Shown here: positions 35,332 to 44,865 of the stretch, one piece after another
How positions within the stretch are numbered: position 1 is the stretch's first letter
Layout of the letters: the number at the start of each line of letters is the position of its first letter
Assembly: GCF_027627455.1 (NCBI RefSeq)
Contig: NZ_CP115483.1
Span: forward strand, 1,984,001 to 2,048,000
Direction: 5' to 3'
Source: Sphingobacterium sp. SYP-B4668
GTDB taxonomy: Bacteria > Bacteroidota > Bacteroidia > Sphingobacteriales > Sphingobacteriaceae
DNA length: 64,000 nucleotides
Made by a program: the position numbers and the translations under genes
The notes under the pieces: generated by a model
Told to the model about the DNA's origin: nothing
Databases searched by the model: none
What the model saw: the letters and a program-made list of their open reading frames with translations, nothing else

Positions 35332-37221
35332 ATGAACACAGAAAAAGGAAGTATTTCTATTCACACCGAGAACATATTCCCGGTCATTAAAAAGTTTTTA
35401 TATTCAGATAACGAGATTTTCTTAAGAGAGTTGGTTTCCAACGCCGTAGATGCTTCTCAAAAAATCAAGCGTCTAGCTTCATTGGGACAATATCAGGGAG
35501 AAGTTGGTGATTTGATGGTGGACGTCAAATTTGATGAAGAGGCGAAAACCATCACCATTTCGGATAAAGGTATCGGAATGACTGCTGAAGAGGTTAAAAA
35601 ATACATTAACCAGATTGCATTCTCAGGTGCCACCGAATTCATGGAAAAATTTAAGGAAGCTAATGATGCTAATGAAATTATTGGTCGATTTGGTTTAGGA
35701 TTTTACTCGGCATTCATGGTTGCTGATAGTGTTGAAATCCAGACTTTGTCCTATCAAGAAGGTTCGGAGCCTGCGAAGTGGGTTTGTGACGGTAGCACGT
35801 CATACGAGATTTCGGAAGGTGTACGTACAGAACGTGGGACGGATATTATCTTGCATATCAACGAGGAGTCTGTCGAGTTTTTGAATAAGTCTAGATTGCA
35901 AGAGATATTGGATAAATACTGTCGTTTCTTACCTGTTCCAATTCGCTTTGGCACCAAAACCTCTTCGGAGCCAGACGGTGAAGATGAAGAAGGCAAGCCT
36001 AAATACAAATCGGTAGAGGTTGACAACATTGTTAACAACACGCATCCTGCATGGACTAAATCACCTTCTGAATTGAAGGATGAGGACTATTTGGCCTTCT
36101 ACCGCGAACTGTATCCATACTCGATGGATGAACCTTTATTTTGGATACACTTGAACGTAGACTATCCGTTCAACTTGACAGGGATTTTGTATTTTCCTAA
36201 AATCAAGAATGAATTAGAAATACAACGCAATAAAATCAAATTGTATTCTCGTCAGGTATTTATCACGGATGAGGTGAAAGATATTGTTCCAGAATTTTTG
36301 ATGCTACTTCATGGGGTGATAGATTCTCCAGATATTCCGTTGAACGTATCACGCTCTTTCTTGCAAGCAGATGGAAATGTGAAAAAAATCAACAATTACA
36401 TCACTAAGAAAGTGGCGGACAAGCTCCAAGAAATCTTCAAATCTGACCGCAAAGGCTTCGAAGAGAAATGGAATGATATTGGTCTTTTCATTAAGTACGG
36501 CATGTTGAGTGATGAAAAGTTTGCCGAAAAAGCGAGTGATTTTTGCCTTGTCAAAAATGCGACAGACGAGTATTTCACAATCAAGGAATACTACGAGAAA
36601 GTAAAGGATATTCAGGTGGATAAGGACGGTAATATCGTATACTTATATACACATGATAGATTGCAACAAGACAGCTTTATAGCTGCAGCAAAGCAAAAGG
36701 GCTATGATGTATTGTTGTTGGATGGCCCGTTAGATACTCACTTTGTGGGGTATTTAGAACAAAAAGGAGGAGAGAAAATCCAATTGAAGCGTGTAGATGC
36801 AGATGTTATCGACAAATTGATCGCAAAAGACGAGAAGCAAGAATTGTCTTTGACAGAGGATGAATCGAAGCAAGCGTTGGGTATCTTTGAGAAGGCGATC
36901 ACTCGTCCAGATATGAAAGTAGAAGTAGATGCGCTACATGCTGATGAAGCACCTGTATCGGTCACGATCGATGAATTTATGCGTCGGATGAAAGATATGG
37001 CTAAGACAGGCGGGGGTATGGGATTCTATGGTAATCTTCCGGACAACTATAAAGTGACGGTAAACGGTAACCACCCATTGATTAAACGCATCTTGGAAGC
37101 TCCGGAAGGAGAGGGTGAACAGTTGGCAAAGCAGGCTTTTGACTTGGCATTATTGTCAAGAGGATTGCTAACTGGGGCTGATTTAACAGCCTTTGTGAAG
37201 AGAAGTGTAGCGCTTATTTAA
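35332..37221 (+). CDS. htpG: Molecular chaperone HtpG (Hsp90)
   Basis: The 629 residues follow the bacterial Hsp90 pattern. The GHKL ATPase domain shows ELVSNAVDASQKIKRL, ISDKGIGMTAEEV and GRFGLGFYSAFMVAD; the middle domain has the LNVSRSFLQ catalytic loop; the C-terminal dimerisation domain ends in FVKRSVALI. The gene is monocistronic, 122 bp after the GH15 gene, with its own terminator. No CIRCE-like heat-shock operator was seen upstream. Confidence 0.97.
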   Translation: MNTEKGSISIHTENIFPVIKKFLYSDNEIFLRELVSNAVDASQKIKRLASLGQYQGEVGDLMVDVKFDEEAKTITISDKGIGMTAEEVKKYINQIAFSGATEFMEKFKEANDANEIIGRFGLGFYSAFMVADSVEIQTLSYQEGSEPAKWVCDGSTSYEISEGVRTERGTDIILHINEESVEFLNKSRLQEILDKYCRFLPVPIRFGTKTSSEPDGEDEEGKPKYKSVEVDNIVNNTHPAWTKSPSELKDEDYLAFYRELYPYSMDEPLFWIHLNVDYPFNLTGILYFPKIKNELEIQRNKIKLYSRQVFITDEVKDIVPEFLMLLHGVIDSPDIPLNVSRSFLQADGNVKKINNYITKKVADKLQEIFKSDRKGFEEKWNDIGLFIKYGMLSDEKFAEKASDFCLVKNATDEYFTIKEYYEKVKDIQVDKDGNIVYLYTHDRLQQDSFIAAAKQKGYDVLLLDGPLDTHFVGYLEQKGGEKIQLKRVDADVIDKLIAKDEKQELSLTEDESKQALGIFEKAITRPDMKVEVDALHADEAPVSVTIDEFMRRMKDMAKTGGGMGFYGNLPDNYKVTVNGNHPLIKRILEAPEGEGEQLAKQAFDLALLSRGLLTGADLTAFVKRSVALI

Positions 37222-37244
37222 GTTTTTTGATAAAATAATTGCTT

Positions 37245-37280
37245 AATCCTCATTATGATACAAAATAATGAGGATTTTTT
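37245..37280 (+). terminator. Terminator of htpG
   Basis: AATCCTCATTA (37245-37255) pairs with TAATGAGGATT (37266-37276), followed by a T-run. Confidence 0.93.
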
Positions 37281-37338
37281 ATGGAAAAACATTTGCAGGA
37301 TGTGGTGATTTATTCTACCTTTGTAACACAAAATCACG

Positions 37339-37412
37339 GTGGTTTTAGCTCAGTCGGTTAGAGCGCCTGATTGTGGTTCAGGAGGTCGTGGGTTCGAGCC
37401 CCATATTCCACC
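37339..37412 (+). tRNA. tRNA-His(GTG)
   Basis: The cloverleaf is complete: D-stem GCTC/GAGC, anticodon stem CCTGA/TCAGG with loop TTGTGGT (anticodon GTG at 37373-37375), T-stem GTGGG/CCCAT with loop TTCGAGC, and discriminator C. G at 37338 can be the His-specific G-1. The acceptor stem GTGGTTT/ATTCCAC has U-U mismatches at 5:68 and 6:67. CCA is not encoded. Confidence 0.93.
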
Positions 37413-37413
37413 C

Positions 37414-37753
37414 ATCGTTTTTGAAAGCAGTCTGAAAAGACTGCTTTTTTTGTTTAATAGGGTTTGATAGGCATGAGTCAAATGCAATGCTCTGTAAAAA
37501 ATCGGATAGCAATGACCGTCGACTTAAAAAAAATGATATATTTACGTGATGTAAAGTGGGGGGTGGTACATGAATCGATAGGTCCACCAAAAGTATAGGA
37601 ATGCTTTATAAACCGAAAATAAGTGACCTACGGACACTAGATGCGTGAATTAGTGGTCACATAAAGCAGACTTATGATGAATAAAATAAACGAATCCATC
37701 GACTGATGGGTGATAGCTGCTTCATTACCTTAAAAAAAGATAACTATATTTCA
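37414..37753 (+). other. 340-bp region between tRNA-His and the sugar dehydrogenase gene
   Basis: The region holds a terminator at 37424-37451 and no supported gene. Towards the next gene, the nested stems GTGAC/GTCAC and CACTA/TAGTG (about 37622-37660) and ATCCATC/GATGGGT (about 37697-37712) suggest a structured leader. A GGTGG/CCACC pair occurs near 37561-37588. Confidence 0.5.
37424..37451 (+). terminator. Terminator after tRNA-His
   Basis: AAAGCAGTCT (37424-37433) pairs with AGACTGCTTT (37438-37447), followed by more T. Confidence 0.93.
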
Positions 37754-38989
37754 ATGAAAACAAACCTAAAACTTGCTTATTTACTTTCAGGACTTGCTTT
37801 GATGACGTCATGCAATTCGAATGCGGAGAAAGGAAGCGATGCAGGGGGCGCAGATACAACCTCGTACCCTTCAGTAGAAAAGAATGCCGCGAATACGGAT
37901 TATAAACCTGCATTTGCTGGACAAACGAGGGTAAAGGGGGTAAAGACCACAACACCTTTTGATGTGACCGTATTGAGCAAGGAGCTTAAATCTCCTTGGG
38001 GAATAGCTGTTTTGCCAGATGGTAAACTGTTGATTACGGAAAAGGAAGGTACACTTCGAATCGCTTCAGAGGGGAACCTTGGCGAACCTATCAAAGGAAT
38101 ATCAGAAATTGACACCAAAGGACAGGGTGGTTTATTGGGGGTCACGGTGGACCCTGATTTTGCCAACAACAGAATGGTGTATTGGACTTTTGCGCAGAAA
38201 GTAGGAGATAAGAATCTGACAGCTGTTGGAAAAGGTAAATTGGCGAATGATGAGAAGAGCATTGAAAATGCGCAAGTGATCTACCAAGCGGGGCCAGCTT
38301 ACAAAGGCGGGCTGCATTATGGGTCACGTATTCTTTTTGATAAAGCGGGGAATATCGTTTTCAGTACGGGCGAGCGTTCGGATTTGGAAACTAGACCTCA
38401 GGCGCAAGATTTAAAATCTGGCTTGGGTAAAATTATCCGTATTACTACTGATGGAAAACCTGCTACTGGTAATCCATTTGAAGGTAATGCTGCTGCTAAT
38501 CCTGAAATCTATTCTTATGGACATCGTAATGTGCAGGGGTTGGCATTCCATCCAGAAACAGGCGATTTATGGGAGACCGAATTTGGACCAAAAGGTGGAG
38601 ATGAGGTCAACATTATTAAGCCTGGTAAAAACTATGGTTGGCCAACAATTACGTATGGATTGGAGTATAGTGGTGCAAAAATTGGAGATGCTATACAACA
38701 AAAAGATGGTATGGAGCAACCTGTTTATTATTACGATCCTGTTATTTCACCTAGTGGTATCACATTCTACAGCTCAAACGTAATTCCAGAATGGAAGAAC
38801 AATCTTTTCATCGCGGCATTAAGTGGTACGCACATCGCTAGATTGGTGATTGAGGACAATAAGGTGGTGGGAGAAGAAAGACTGCTGACGGATCAAGGAC
38901 AGCGCTTTAGGGCGGTGGTCGAGGGGACTAATGGCGAACTGTTTGCCATCACGGATGCAGGGTGGTTGATCAAAGTATCGAAAAAATAG
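37754..38989 (+). CDS. PQQ-dependent sugar dehydrogenase-like lipoprotein
   Basis: The start at 37754 gives a lipoprotein signal MKTNLKLAYLLSGLALMTSC, ending in lipobox MTSC; the ATG at 37706 would place 16 extra residues before it. The mature part has the beta-propeller of the glucose/sorbosone dehydrogenase (Asd/GSDH) family: SPWGIAVLPDGKLLITEKEG, GQGGLLGVTVDPDF, EIYSYGHRNVQGLAFHP and LWETEFGPKGGDEVN, with the catalytic His in GHRN. It oxidises aldoses with PQQ in related proteins. No PQQ synthesis genes are nearby. Confidence 0.9.
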   Translation: MKTNLKLAYLLSGLALMTSCNSNAEKGSDAGGADTTSYPSVEKNAANTDYKPAFAGQTRVKGVKTTTPFDVTVLSKELKSPWGIAVLPDGKLLITEKEGTLRIASEGNLGEPIKGISEIDTKGQGGLLGVTVDPDFANNRMVYWTFAQKVGDKNLTAVGKGKLANDEKSIENAQVIYQAGPAYKGGLHYGSRILFDKAGNIVFSTGERSDLETRPQAQDLKSGLGKIIRITTDGKPATGNPFEGNAAANPEIYSYGHRNVQGLAFHPETGDLWETEFGPKGGDEVNIIKPGKNYGWPTITYGLEYSGAKIGDAIQQKDGMEQPVYYYDPVISPSGITFYSSNVIPEWKNNLFIAALSGTHIARLVIEDNKVVGEERLLTDQGQRFRAVVEGTNGELFAITDAGWLIKVSKK

Positions 38990-39009
38990 TACTATAAAAT
39001 CAGATTTCT

Positions 39010-39053
39010 ATAAATAAGGGTCCGTATCGCGATAGATACGGACCCTTATTTAT
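39010..39053. terminator. Long bidirectional terminator between convergent genes
   Basis: A perfect stem of about 19 bp (39010-39028 with 39035-39053) with the 6-nt loop GCGATA separates the sugar dehydrogenase and methyltransferase genes. The A/T ends give U-rich tails in both directions. Confidence 0.9.
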
Positions 39054-39074
39054 TTGTTTACGGACAAAGGGCGT

Positions 39075-39872
39075 TTATTTTGTTGCCACAATAGAGTAGG
39101 CCATAGGGACTTTTCCTTCCATTCCCTTGATTTGAAATTGACCAGGGCTCTGCTCTACGAGTTGATTGAAACAGATGTATGGCGAATAATTGTATTCCTT
39201 AAAATCCTGAATATGTAGGCTCTGGCCTAATAAGCTAGTGAAAACTTCACTTAAACTATGATTCCAGGATACGGACTGGTCTACGATATCTGCTTGTTTA
39301 TCGGCATAGGTTCCGGTCTCGGTTTCGATAATGGCACTTTGATTGAAGTAAGGGTAGATAATTTGTTGAAAATTGTCATCCCATATCCACATGAAGGGAT
39401 GGAATTCTACAAATATGAATTGACCACCTGGTTTGAGGAATTTAGAAATTACCTTGGCCCATTTGTCTAGATCGGGAAGCCAGCCAATCGTACCATAGCT
39501 GGTGTACACGATGTCGAATTGTTGATTGAGATGCTCGGGCAAGCTATATACATCACAGTTGATGAACGTTGCATCTAAGCCGAGTTCGGTATTCAATTCG
39601 TTAGCTCGTTTTATTGCTTTGTCAGACAGGTCTACGCCGGTAACGTTGGCCCCCATTCTGGCCAGTGACAAGCTGTCTTGGCCGAAGTGGCACTGTAGGT
39701 GTAGGATGGTTTTCCCTGAGATATCCCCTAATAAATCTAATTCAATTTGATTAAGGGAGCTTTTCCCCTTTTTGAAGGCCTCCACATCGTAGAAATCGGA
39801 AGCGATATGTATATCTGTCTTGTTATTCCACAAGGCTTTGTTGATATCAATATAATTGTTTTCGTTGTTCAT
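39075..39872 (-). CDS. Class I SAM-dependent methyltransferase
   Basis: The 265 residues show motif I ILHLQCHFGQDSLSLARMGA and motif II GVDLSDKAI, then YTSYGTIGWLPDLDKWAKVI and the beta-5 segment GGQFIFVEFHPF. The fold is that of UbiE/COQ5-type small-molecule methyltransferases. The acceptor cannot be inferred; no biosynthetic genes flank it. There is no signal peptide. Confidence 0.88.
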   Translation of the reverse strand: MNNENNYIDINKALWNNKTDIHIASDFYDVEAFKKGKSSLNQIELDLLGDISGKTILHLQCHFGQDSLSLARMGANVTGVDLSDKAIKRANELNTELGLDATFINCDVYSLPEHLNQQFDIVYTSYGTIGWLPDLDKWAKVISKFLKPGGQFIFVEFHPFMWIWDDNFQQIIYPYFNQSAIIETETGTYADKQADIVDQSVSWNHSLSEVFTSLLGQSLHIQDFKEYNYSPYICFNQLVEQSPGQFQIKGMEGKVPMAYSIVATK

Positions 39873-39976
39873 AAAAGTATTATGGTTGTTTTGCTGACGC
39901 TATCGAGTAGGTTTGTAAATCGTCAAAAATACATATTCTCGGGTTAGCGGTATTCATTATTATCTAGTGTTGTGAG

Positions 39977-40474
39977 TCAATTGTCAATCCTTTTGCCAAA
40001 TATTTTTAGACTTCTTTCTATTCCATCGAGTTCGGCGATATTGGGGAGCATGGCCCACTCTTCAAATCCGAAATGTTGGAAGAGGGCGATACTTGGTACG
40101 TTGTGGGCAAATATGAATCCCAGTAAGGTTTTGATACCATAGTGGGGGGCCTGGTCGATGGCGTATTGAATGGCTTGCTTTCCCAGCCCTTTGCCTCTGG
40201 AGTTTTCATCCAAATAGATGCTGACTTCGACGGTGCCCTGATAAGCAGGGCGGCCATAGAAAGATTGAAAGCTGATCCAGCCTACGATTTGTTGCTGATC
40301 GTCTTCGATTACCCAAAGTGGCCGTTTGTTGCTGTCGTGCTTTTCGAACCAAGGTATGCGGCTGTTGACGCTGATGCACTCTGTATCGGCGGTTACTATT
40401 CGGGAAGCAACAGTGGAGTTGTAGATTTCAACAATTTTAATCAAATCTGCTAATATGGCATGTCTAAATATCAT
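39977..40474 (-). CDS. GNAT-family N-acetyltransferase, phosphinothricin acetyltransferase-like
   Basis: The 165 residues match the PAT branch of GNAT: IRHA-type start (MIFRHAILADLIKIVEIYNS), VSIYLDENSRGKGLGKQAIQ (acetyl-CoA loop) and FGFEEWAMLPNIAEL. The substrate is probably a small amine. It starts 7 bp after the sulfurtransferase gene stop, so the two genes are probably co-transcribed. Confidence 0.88.
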   Translation of the reverse strand: MIFRHAILADLIKIVEIYNSTVASRIVTADTECISVNSRIPWFEKHDSNKRPLWVIEDDQQQIVGWISFQSFYGRPAYQGTVEVSIYLDENSRGKGLGKQAIQYAIDQAPHYGIKTLLGFIFAHNVPSIALFQHFGFEEWAMLPNIAELDGIERSLKIFGKRIDN

Positions 40475-40481
40475 CGTATCG

Positions 40482-41342
40482 CTAGTTGGTCTTTTGGGTG
40501 ATCATGGGTAAGTTGTTTCGAGACCATTCGCTCCAGGATCCGACATACAGTCGTGGGATTGGTAGTCCAGCAGAAGCGAAGGCCAATAAGGTATGGCATG
40601 CAGTGACACCGGATCCACAGTGGACGATGACATTGTCGGGGCCAACTGTAGATAAAAATGGAGCATATAGTGCATGGAGAGCTTCTTTATCCTTGAATGT
40701 CCCATCATCATGGAGATTAAGAACGAACGGGATATTGATTGCTGTAGGAATGTGTCCCGCGATGAGGTCTATGGGTTCATGCTGGCCAGCATATCGAGCA
40801 GTATCTCTGACATCGATAATGGTTGTCCTATTTGTCTCGCTGGCCTTTTGCACATCTGTAAGAGTAGCTTGTGGGAGTGCCCAATCGCTCGTCGGATAAG
40901 GGGTTGTATATTGCGGTATATTTTCCCCTTGTGAAGTATGGATTCCCGCTTGCAACGCAAGTTGAAGACCTCCATCCAGGACATAGACGTGTGTATGGCC
41001 AACTGCCTTGAGCATCCACCAAAATCTAGCCGCTGCGTTGGAGCCCTTCTTGTCGTCATATATCACGACATAAGATGTTGGGCTGATACCTAGATGGGCG
41101 AGTGTCTCGGAAAATGATTCGGGAGTAGGAAGGGGATGCCTACCCCCAAGGGCAGCATCTTCGCCTACTTCAGCAAGCTGAGTTTCCAAATTGGCGAATA
41201 TCGCCCCTTGTAGGTGTTGCTGCTTATAGTTTTCAAACGCATTTGGTCCGGCTGACGCATCTACTAGCACGAGGTTGGAGGCATCATGTTGAGATAGGGC
41301 TATCCACTCGTGGGGTTGTATTAAAGGGGAGACAGTTATCAT
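40482..41342 (-). CDS. Thiosulfate/3-mercaptopyruvate sulfurtransferase (two rhodanese domains)
   Basis: The 286 residues contain two rhodanese modules; the second carries the active-site Cys in VHCGSGVTACHTLLAF. The loop CGSGVTA fits mercaptopyruvate sulfurtransferases (CGSGVT) better than thiosulfate rhodaneses (CRxGxR). Two linkers hold WWMLKAVGHTHVYVLDGGL and LYVGSWSEW, typical of SseA-type proteins. It is the first gene of a two-gene operon with the GNAT gene. Confidence 0.92.
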   Translation of the reverse strand: MITVSPLIQPHEWIALSQHDASNLVLVDASAGPNAFENYKQQHLQGAIFANLETQLAEVGEDAALGGRHPLPTPESFSETLAHLGISPTSYVVIYDDKKGSNAAARFWWMLKAVGHTHVYVLDGGLQLALQAGIHTSQGENIPQYTTPYPTSDWALPQATLTDVQKASETNRTTIIDVRDTARYAGQHEPIDLIAGHIPTAINIPFVLNLHDDGTFKDKEALHALYAPFLSTVGPDNVIVHCGSGVTACHTLLAFASAGLPIPRLYVGSWSEWSRNNLPMITQKTN

Positions 41343-41638
41343 GGTATTCGGATATCTTTTTTCAAACTAAAATTAAACTATTTAGAGATATAAAGTTAAA
41401 ATCTTTTTGAAATTACTACCCTAACCTTGAGATATTGTCGGTTTTCGAGTTTAGTCTGCGTGCTGCAATATTTACACTTCCATACATTGATTTTACTGGA
41501 TTTATCGATAAAAGTATCTAGATTGCATTAGGATTGTACGGAATATCAAGACAAAGGATATGGTGCTGAATGCCATGCTATTTGAAAGAGAATGAGTCGG
41601 ACAGGAAGTCAATTGGCGAAAAGAATGAGATCATAAAA

Positions 41639-42769
41639 ATGAAAAGAACGCTAAAAATTTTAAAGAAAACAATGATTATACTTATTAGTGTGTTAGCTCT
41701 TCTGGCGGTTGTCGTGTACTGGTACATGCAAAAACCTGAGTTTGGCAAATCGCCTCAGGCTGCTCGCCAACAAGCGATAGAGCGGTCGAAGCATTACAAA
41801 GATGGGGCCTTTCAGAATATACACTATACACCTACGCTGACTAAGGGGTATAGTATGAGCGGTGTGATGTACGATCAATTGACCAAGAGCTTTCCGCGGC
41901 GTAGACCTTTGGACAGCTTACCGTCTGTAAAGACGGATTTGCATACATTGCCCAAAGATGTGAATGCACTGGTATGGTTCGGTCATTCGTCTTATTTCAT
42001 TCAGTTGGATGGGAAGCGATTTTTGGTAGATCCTGTATTTAGTGGCAATGCATCACCTATACCCGGGACAAACACTTCTTTTAGAGGAGCAGATATCTAT
42101 CAAGCGGAAGATATGCCTGATATCGACTATTTGCTGATCACACACGATCACTATGATCATTTGGACTATACGACTATGTTGAAGCTCAAAGATAAGGTGT
42201 CCATGGTGGTCTGTGGACTTGGTGTAGGGGGGCATCTGGAAAGTTGGGGATTTGCAACAAATGCTATTATCGAGAAAGATTGGTATGAGCACATCCCCTT
42301 GAGCGATGGATTTTCTTTGGATACGGCTCCTACTCGACATTTTTCGGGCCGGGGATTTAAACGAAATAATACCTTGTGGTTGTCTTTTATACTACAGTCA
42401 CCTAACATGACGGTTTATATCGGGGGGGATAGTGGATACGATACACATTTCAAAGAGATTGGAAACAAGTTTGAACACATTGACCTAGCGATTCTAGACA
42501 ATGGGCAATATAATGTCGCTTGGCAGGCCATCCACATGCTGCCTGAGGAGGTAATTCAGGCCAGCCAGGACTTAGGGGCCAAACGTGTTTTTCCGGCGCA
42601 TTCGTCTAAATTTATGCTGGCGCAGCATCCCTGGGATGAACCCCTTATCCGGACTTCTACTTTAGCTGATGAGGCAGGGATACCTCTGGTCACGCCAATG
42701 ATAGGAGAGGTGGTACGACTTACGGATTCTACACAGGTATTCAAGCACTGGTGGGAGGGCTTAAAATAG
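41639..42769 (+). CDS. MBL-fold metallohydrolase, UlaG/NAPE-PLD-like
   Basis: The start at 41639 gives 376 residues with an N-terminal membrane anchor (MIILISVLALLAVVVYWYM). The metal site is THDHYDHLDY (HxHxDH), preceded by VWFGHSSYFIQLDGKRFLVD, with further ligand regions at GGDSGYDTHF and VFPAHSSKF. NAPE-PLD-like lipoprotein-type hydrolases share this layout. The substrate is unknown. The active site would face the periplasm if the helix acts as an anchor. Confidence 0.88.
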   Translation: MKRTLKILKKTMIILISVLALLAVVVYWYMQKPEFGKSPQAARQQAIERSKHYKDGAFQNIHYTPTLTKGYSMSGVMYDQLTKSFPRRRPLDSLPSVKTDLHTLPKDVNALVWFGHSSYFIQLDGKRFLVDPVFSGNASPIPGTNTSFRGADIYQAEDMPDIDYLLITHDHYDHLDYTTMLKLKDKVSMVVCGLGVGGHLESWGFATNAIIEKDWYEHIPLSDGFSLDTAPTRHFSGRGFKRNNTLWLSFILQSPNMTVYIGGDSGYDTHFKEIGNKFEHIDLAILDNGQYNVAWQAIHMLPEEVIQASQDLGAKRVFPAHSSKFMLAQHPWDEPLIRTSTLADEAGIPLVTPMIGEVVRLTDSTQVFKHWWEGLK

Positions 42770-42801
42770 CAGTTCTGCTAGTCAAAAAATGTGAAACGTG
42801 G

Positions 42802-43386
42802 TCAATCCTGTGCTTGGCTGCGTTTCTTGAGTTTATTGGCTGAATCAGCTGCAATAATCAAGCCGCCGGCCATCATAATGATATCTTTAAGTACTAACCT
42901 CCCTGCTCCAGAAAGATAGGGGAATCCGTAGTGCGGAGTCGGTAGATCTCCTCCTAGATTGGGTACGTAGACTTCGGGAGTGGTTATCAAAAATGTGAGG
43001 GTGACGATGGACATACCAAATGTCAGTAAGCCGCCCCATAACCCTATATTGGGATACCATATCCCTAAAAGTGTGAAGATGCCTATTGCCAAGATGACGC
43101 TGCCCAATGCGTAAGAAAAGGTATAAGTGCCGTTGGCCTCATGCCAATCGATGTTCTTTTTGACCATCTTGCCTTCTGGATTTTTATATTGTTGATATTC
43201 GGGTGCTTCTTTAGTCAAAAAAAAGCTCATGAATGGGCTATTGGCAACAAAAGGAATGATGCCGTCCGCCTCATATTGAAAGGCCTTGAGCCCCCCAATC
43301 CAGGCCATGACTATAAAGATAGCAAGTCGAAGGAAATTGATAAATGTAGGTTGCGACTTCGCCAATATGGAAATGATAGCGTTCAT
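42802..43386 (-). CDS. DUF417 (RclC/YkgB-like) membrane protein
   Basis: The start at MNAIISILAK gives 194 residues; ATG 43413 would add nine. There are four hydrophobic segments, with LRLAIFIVMAWIGGLKAFQYEADGI and KDIIMMAGGLIIAAD matching DUF417. E. coli RclC belongs to this family and is induced by reactive chlorine. It follows an AraC-type gene on the same strand by about 80 bp, echoing the rclR-rclC pairing, but the AraC sensor cysteines cannot be equated by eye. Confidence 0.82.
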   Translation of the reverse strand: MNAIISILAKSQPTFINFLRLAIFIVMAWIGGLKAFQYEADGIIPFVANSPFMSFFLTKEAPEYQQYKNPEGKMVKKNIDWHEANGTYTFSYALGSVILAIGIFTLLGIWYPNIGLWGGLLTFGMSIVTLTFLITTPEVYVPNLGGDLPTPHYGFPYLSGAGRLVLKDIIMMAGGLIIAADSANKLKKRSQAQD

Positions 43387-43466
43387 ACGTTGGATTTTGA
43401 ATAATATATCCAAAGATAGCCCATTCCCAAAGCTTATGGAATGGATAAATAAGGCCTTGACATAGA

Positions 43467-44291
43467 CTATTTTGCAACGACGGAGATGCCTACTTGCTCA
43501 CGGTAATGTGCTGGGGATAGGCCTACACACTTCTTAAAGTATCGACTGAAATAGAACTCGTCCTCAAAATGGAGTTCGGATGCTATTTGTTTGATAGATT
43601 TGAAAGTGAGGTGCAATCTTTTTTTTGCTTCTAGCACGACGCGATCTTGTATGAGTTGGCTGGGGGTCTTTCCGAATTGTTTCTTGATTTTTTTGCTGAA
43701 GGCATCGGTACTGAGGGCCAGCTGATCAGCATAATGCGCTACGCTACGCTGCTGTATAAAGTTCTGTTCGAGGAGTTGCTGAAACTGATCCATGTCAGTG
43801 GGTACATTAATGGGCTGGGCTTGGCTTGCCAAGATTGTCTTCTTCTCTTTACTGCATAGCGCAAGTGTCAATTGGAGGTAAGCACGCAGTACCGAATCAG
43901 CATATATATGGGTATCTTTGACTTCCAATTTGAGTTTGTCAAAGATAGCTGTGATTTCTTCAAAAGAGGGATAAGAAAGGGGCAAGTGTGGGTGTAGGTA
44001 AATGTTGTTGAATAGGAGACCGTTGCAGGCGACTTCCTTTTTGTGATATTCAATACAATAGAAGTCGCCATGAAATTGCAATTGGTAGATGTCAATGTCA
44101 CAGTCCGTACTCCACTTCAAATGCTGATAAGGTGAAAGAAACAGAATCGTGTGGGACTTAAAGTTGTAACGGGTGAAATCTACTTCAAAGGAGCCTACGC
44201 CGTCAAATAGCATAATCTGATAATATGGCGAGTCAAACCCGCTTGTGTACGTTTCGCTTGCTGTATGTTGTATGGAGATAAGGGAATCCAT
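43467..44291 (-). CDS. AraC-family transcriptional regulator
   Basis: The 274 residues have a cupin-like N-terminal sensor and a C-terminal double-HTH domain with SIKQIASELHFEDEFYFSRYF and the family end KCVGLSPAHYREQ. It lies between the DUF417 gene and a Crp-like gene on the same strand, 4 bp after the Crp-like stop. The ligand is unknown. It is a candidate activator of the DUF417 gene. Confidence 0.92.
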   Translation of the reverse strand: MDSLISIQHTASETYTSGFDSPYYQIMLFDGVGSFEVDFTRYNFKSHTILFLSPYQHLKWSTDCDIDIYQLQFHGDFYCIEYHKKEVACNGLLFNNIYLHPHLPLSYPSFEEITAIFDKLKLEVKDTHIYADSVLRAYLQLTLALCSKEKKTILASQAQPINVPTDMDQFQQLLEQNFIQQRSVAHYADQLALSTDAFSKKIKKQFGKTPSQLIQDRVVLEAKKRLHLTFKSIKQIASELHFEDEFYFSRYFKKCVGLSPAHYREQVGISVVAK

Positions 44292-44295
44292 TGTT

Positions 44296-44865
44296 TCAAA
44301 TTTTGGATTTAAGTCTACTTAATGTTTCTTGCGAAATTCCGAGATAAGAGGCGACCATTTTATTGGGTAGTCTTCTGACGATAGCCGGATTCTTGTGCAG
44401 CAAATTCTTATACCGCTCCAAAGCATCCATGGTAATGAAAGACTGTAGTCGCTTGGTGTTATTGACATAGGCGAACTCCAAGTACAGTCGATAGAATTTT
44501 TCCCATTGGGGCACCTCTTTGAGTAGATTGTGAAAATCGCGGTGAGAGATATAGAGGATATCTGAATGTTCTACCGATTGTATGAATTCAAGAGAGGGTT
44601 CACCGGTGATGAAGCTGGTGAGTGCAGTTGCAAGTTGATTCTCAAATGCAAAGTAGCGAGTTGCTTCTTGACCATCTTCATTGATGAAGAATATTCTTAA
44701 ACACCCTTTGCCAACGAAAAAGGTCCGTTGGCTGGATTCTCCATTATGAAGTAGGAGCTCGTTCTTTTTGGTTGTTAGCGGTTTGAAATATTGGAGGATT
44801 ACATCCAGTTCATCTGCTGATACATCAATGGAGTCCTGAATATATTTTTTTAGTTGTTGAACCAT
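44296..44865 (-). CDS. Crp/Fnr-family transcriptional regulator
   Basis: The 189 residues consist of a cyclic-nucleotide-binding-type barrel ([34 protein letters not shown]) and a C-terminal HTH with [20 protein letters not shown]. It lacks the usual final residues after the HTH but is otherwise normal for the Bacteroidota subgroup. Its start overlaps the ribB end by 16 bp, indicating an operon. It lacks the Fnr Cys cluster. Confidence 0.9.
   Translation of the reverse strand: MVQQLKKYIQDSIDVSADELDVILQYFKPLTTKKNELLLHNGESSQRTFFVGKGCLRIFFINEDGQEATRYFAFENQLATALTSFITGEPSLEFIQSVEHSDILYISHRDFHNLLKEVPQWEKFYRLYLEFAYVNNTKRLQSFITMDALERYKNLLHKNPAIVRRLPNKMVASYLGISQETLSRLKSKI

Noticed and set aside
37378..37590. 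70-codon minus-strand ORF overlapping tRNA-His
   Set aside because: It covers the tRNA and its terminator and has no recognisable motif.
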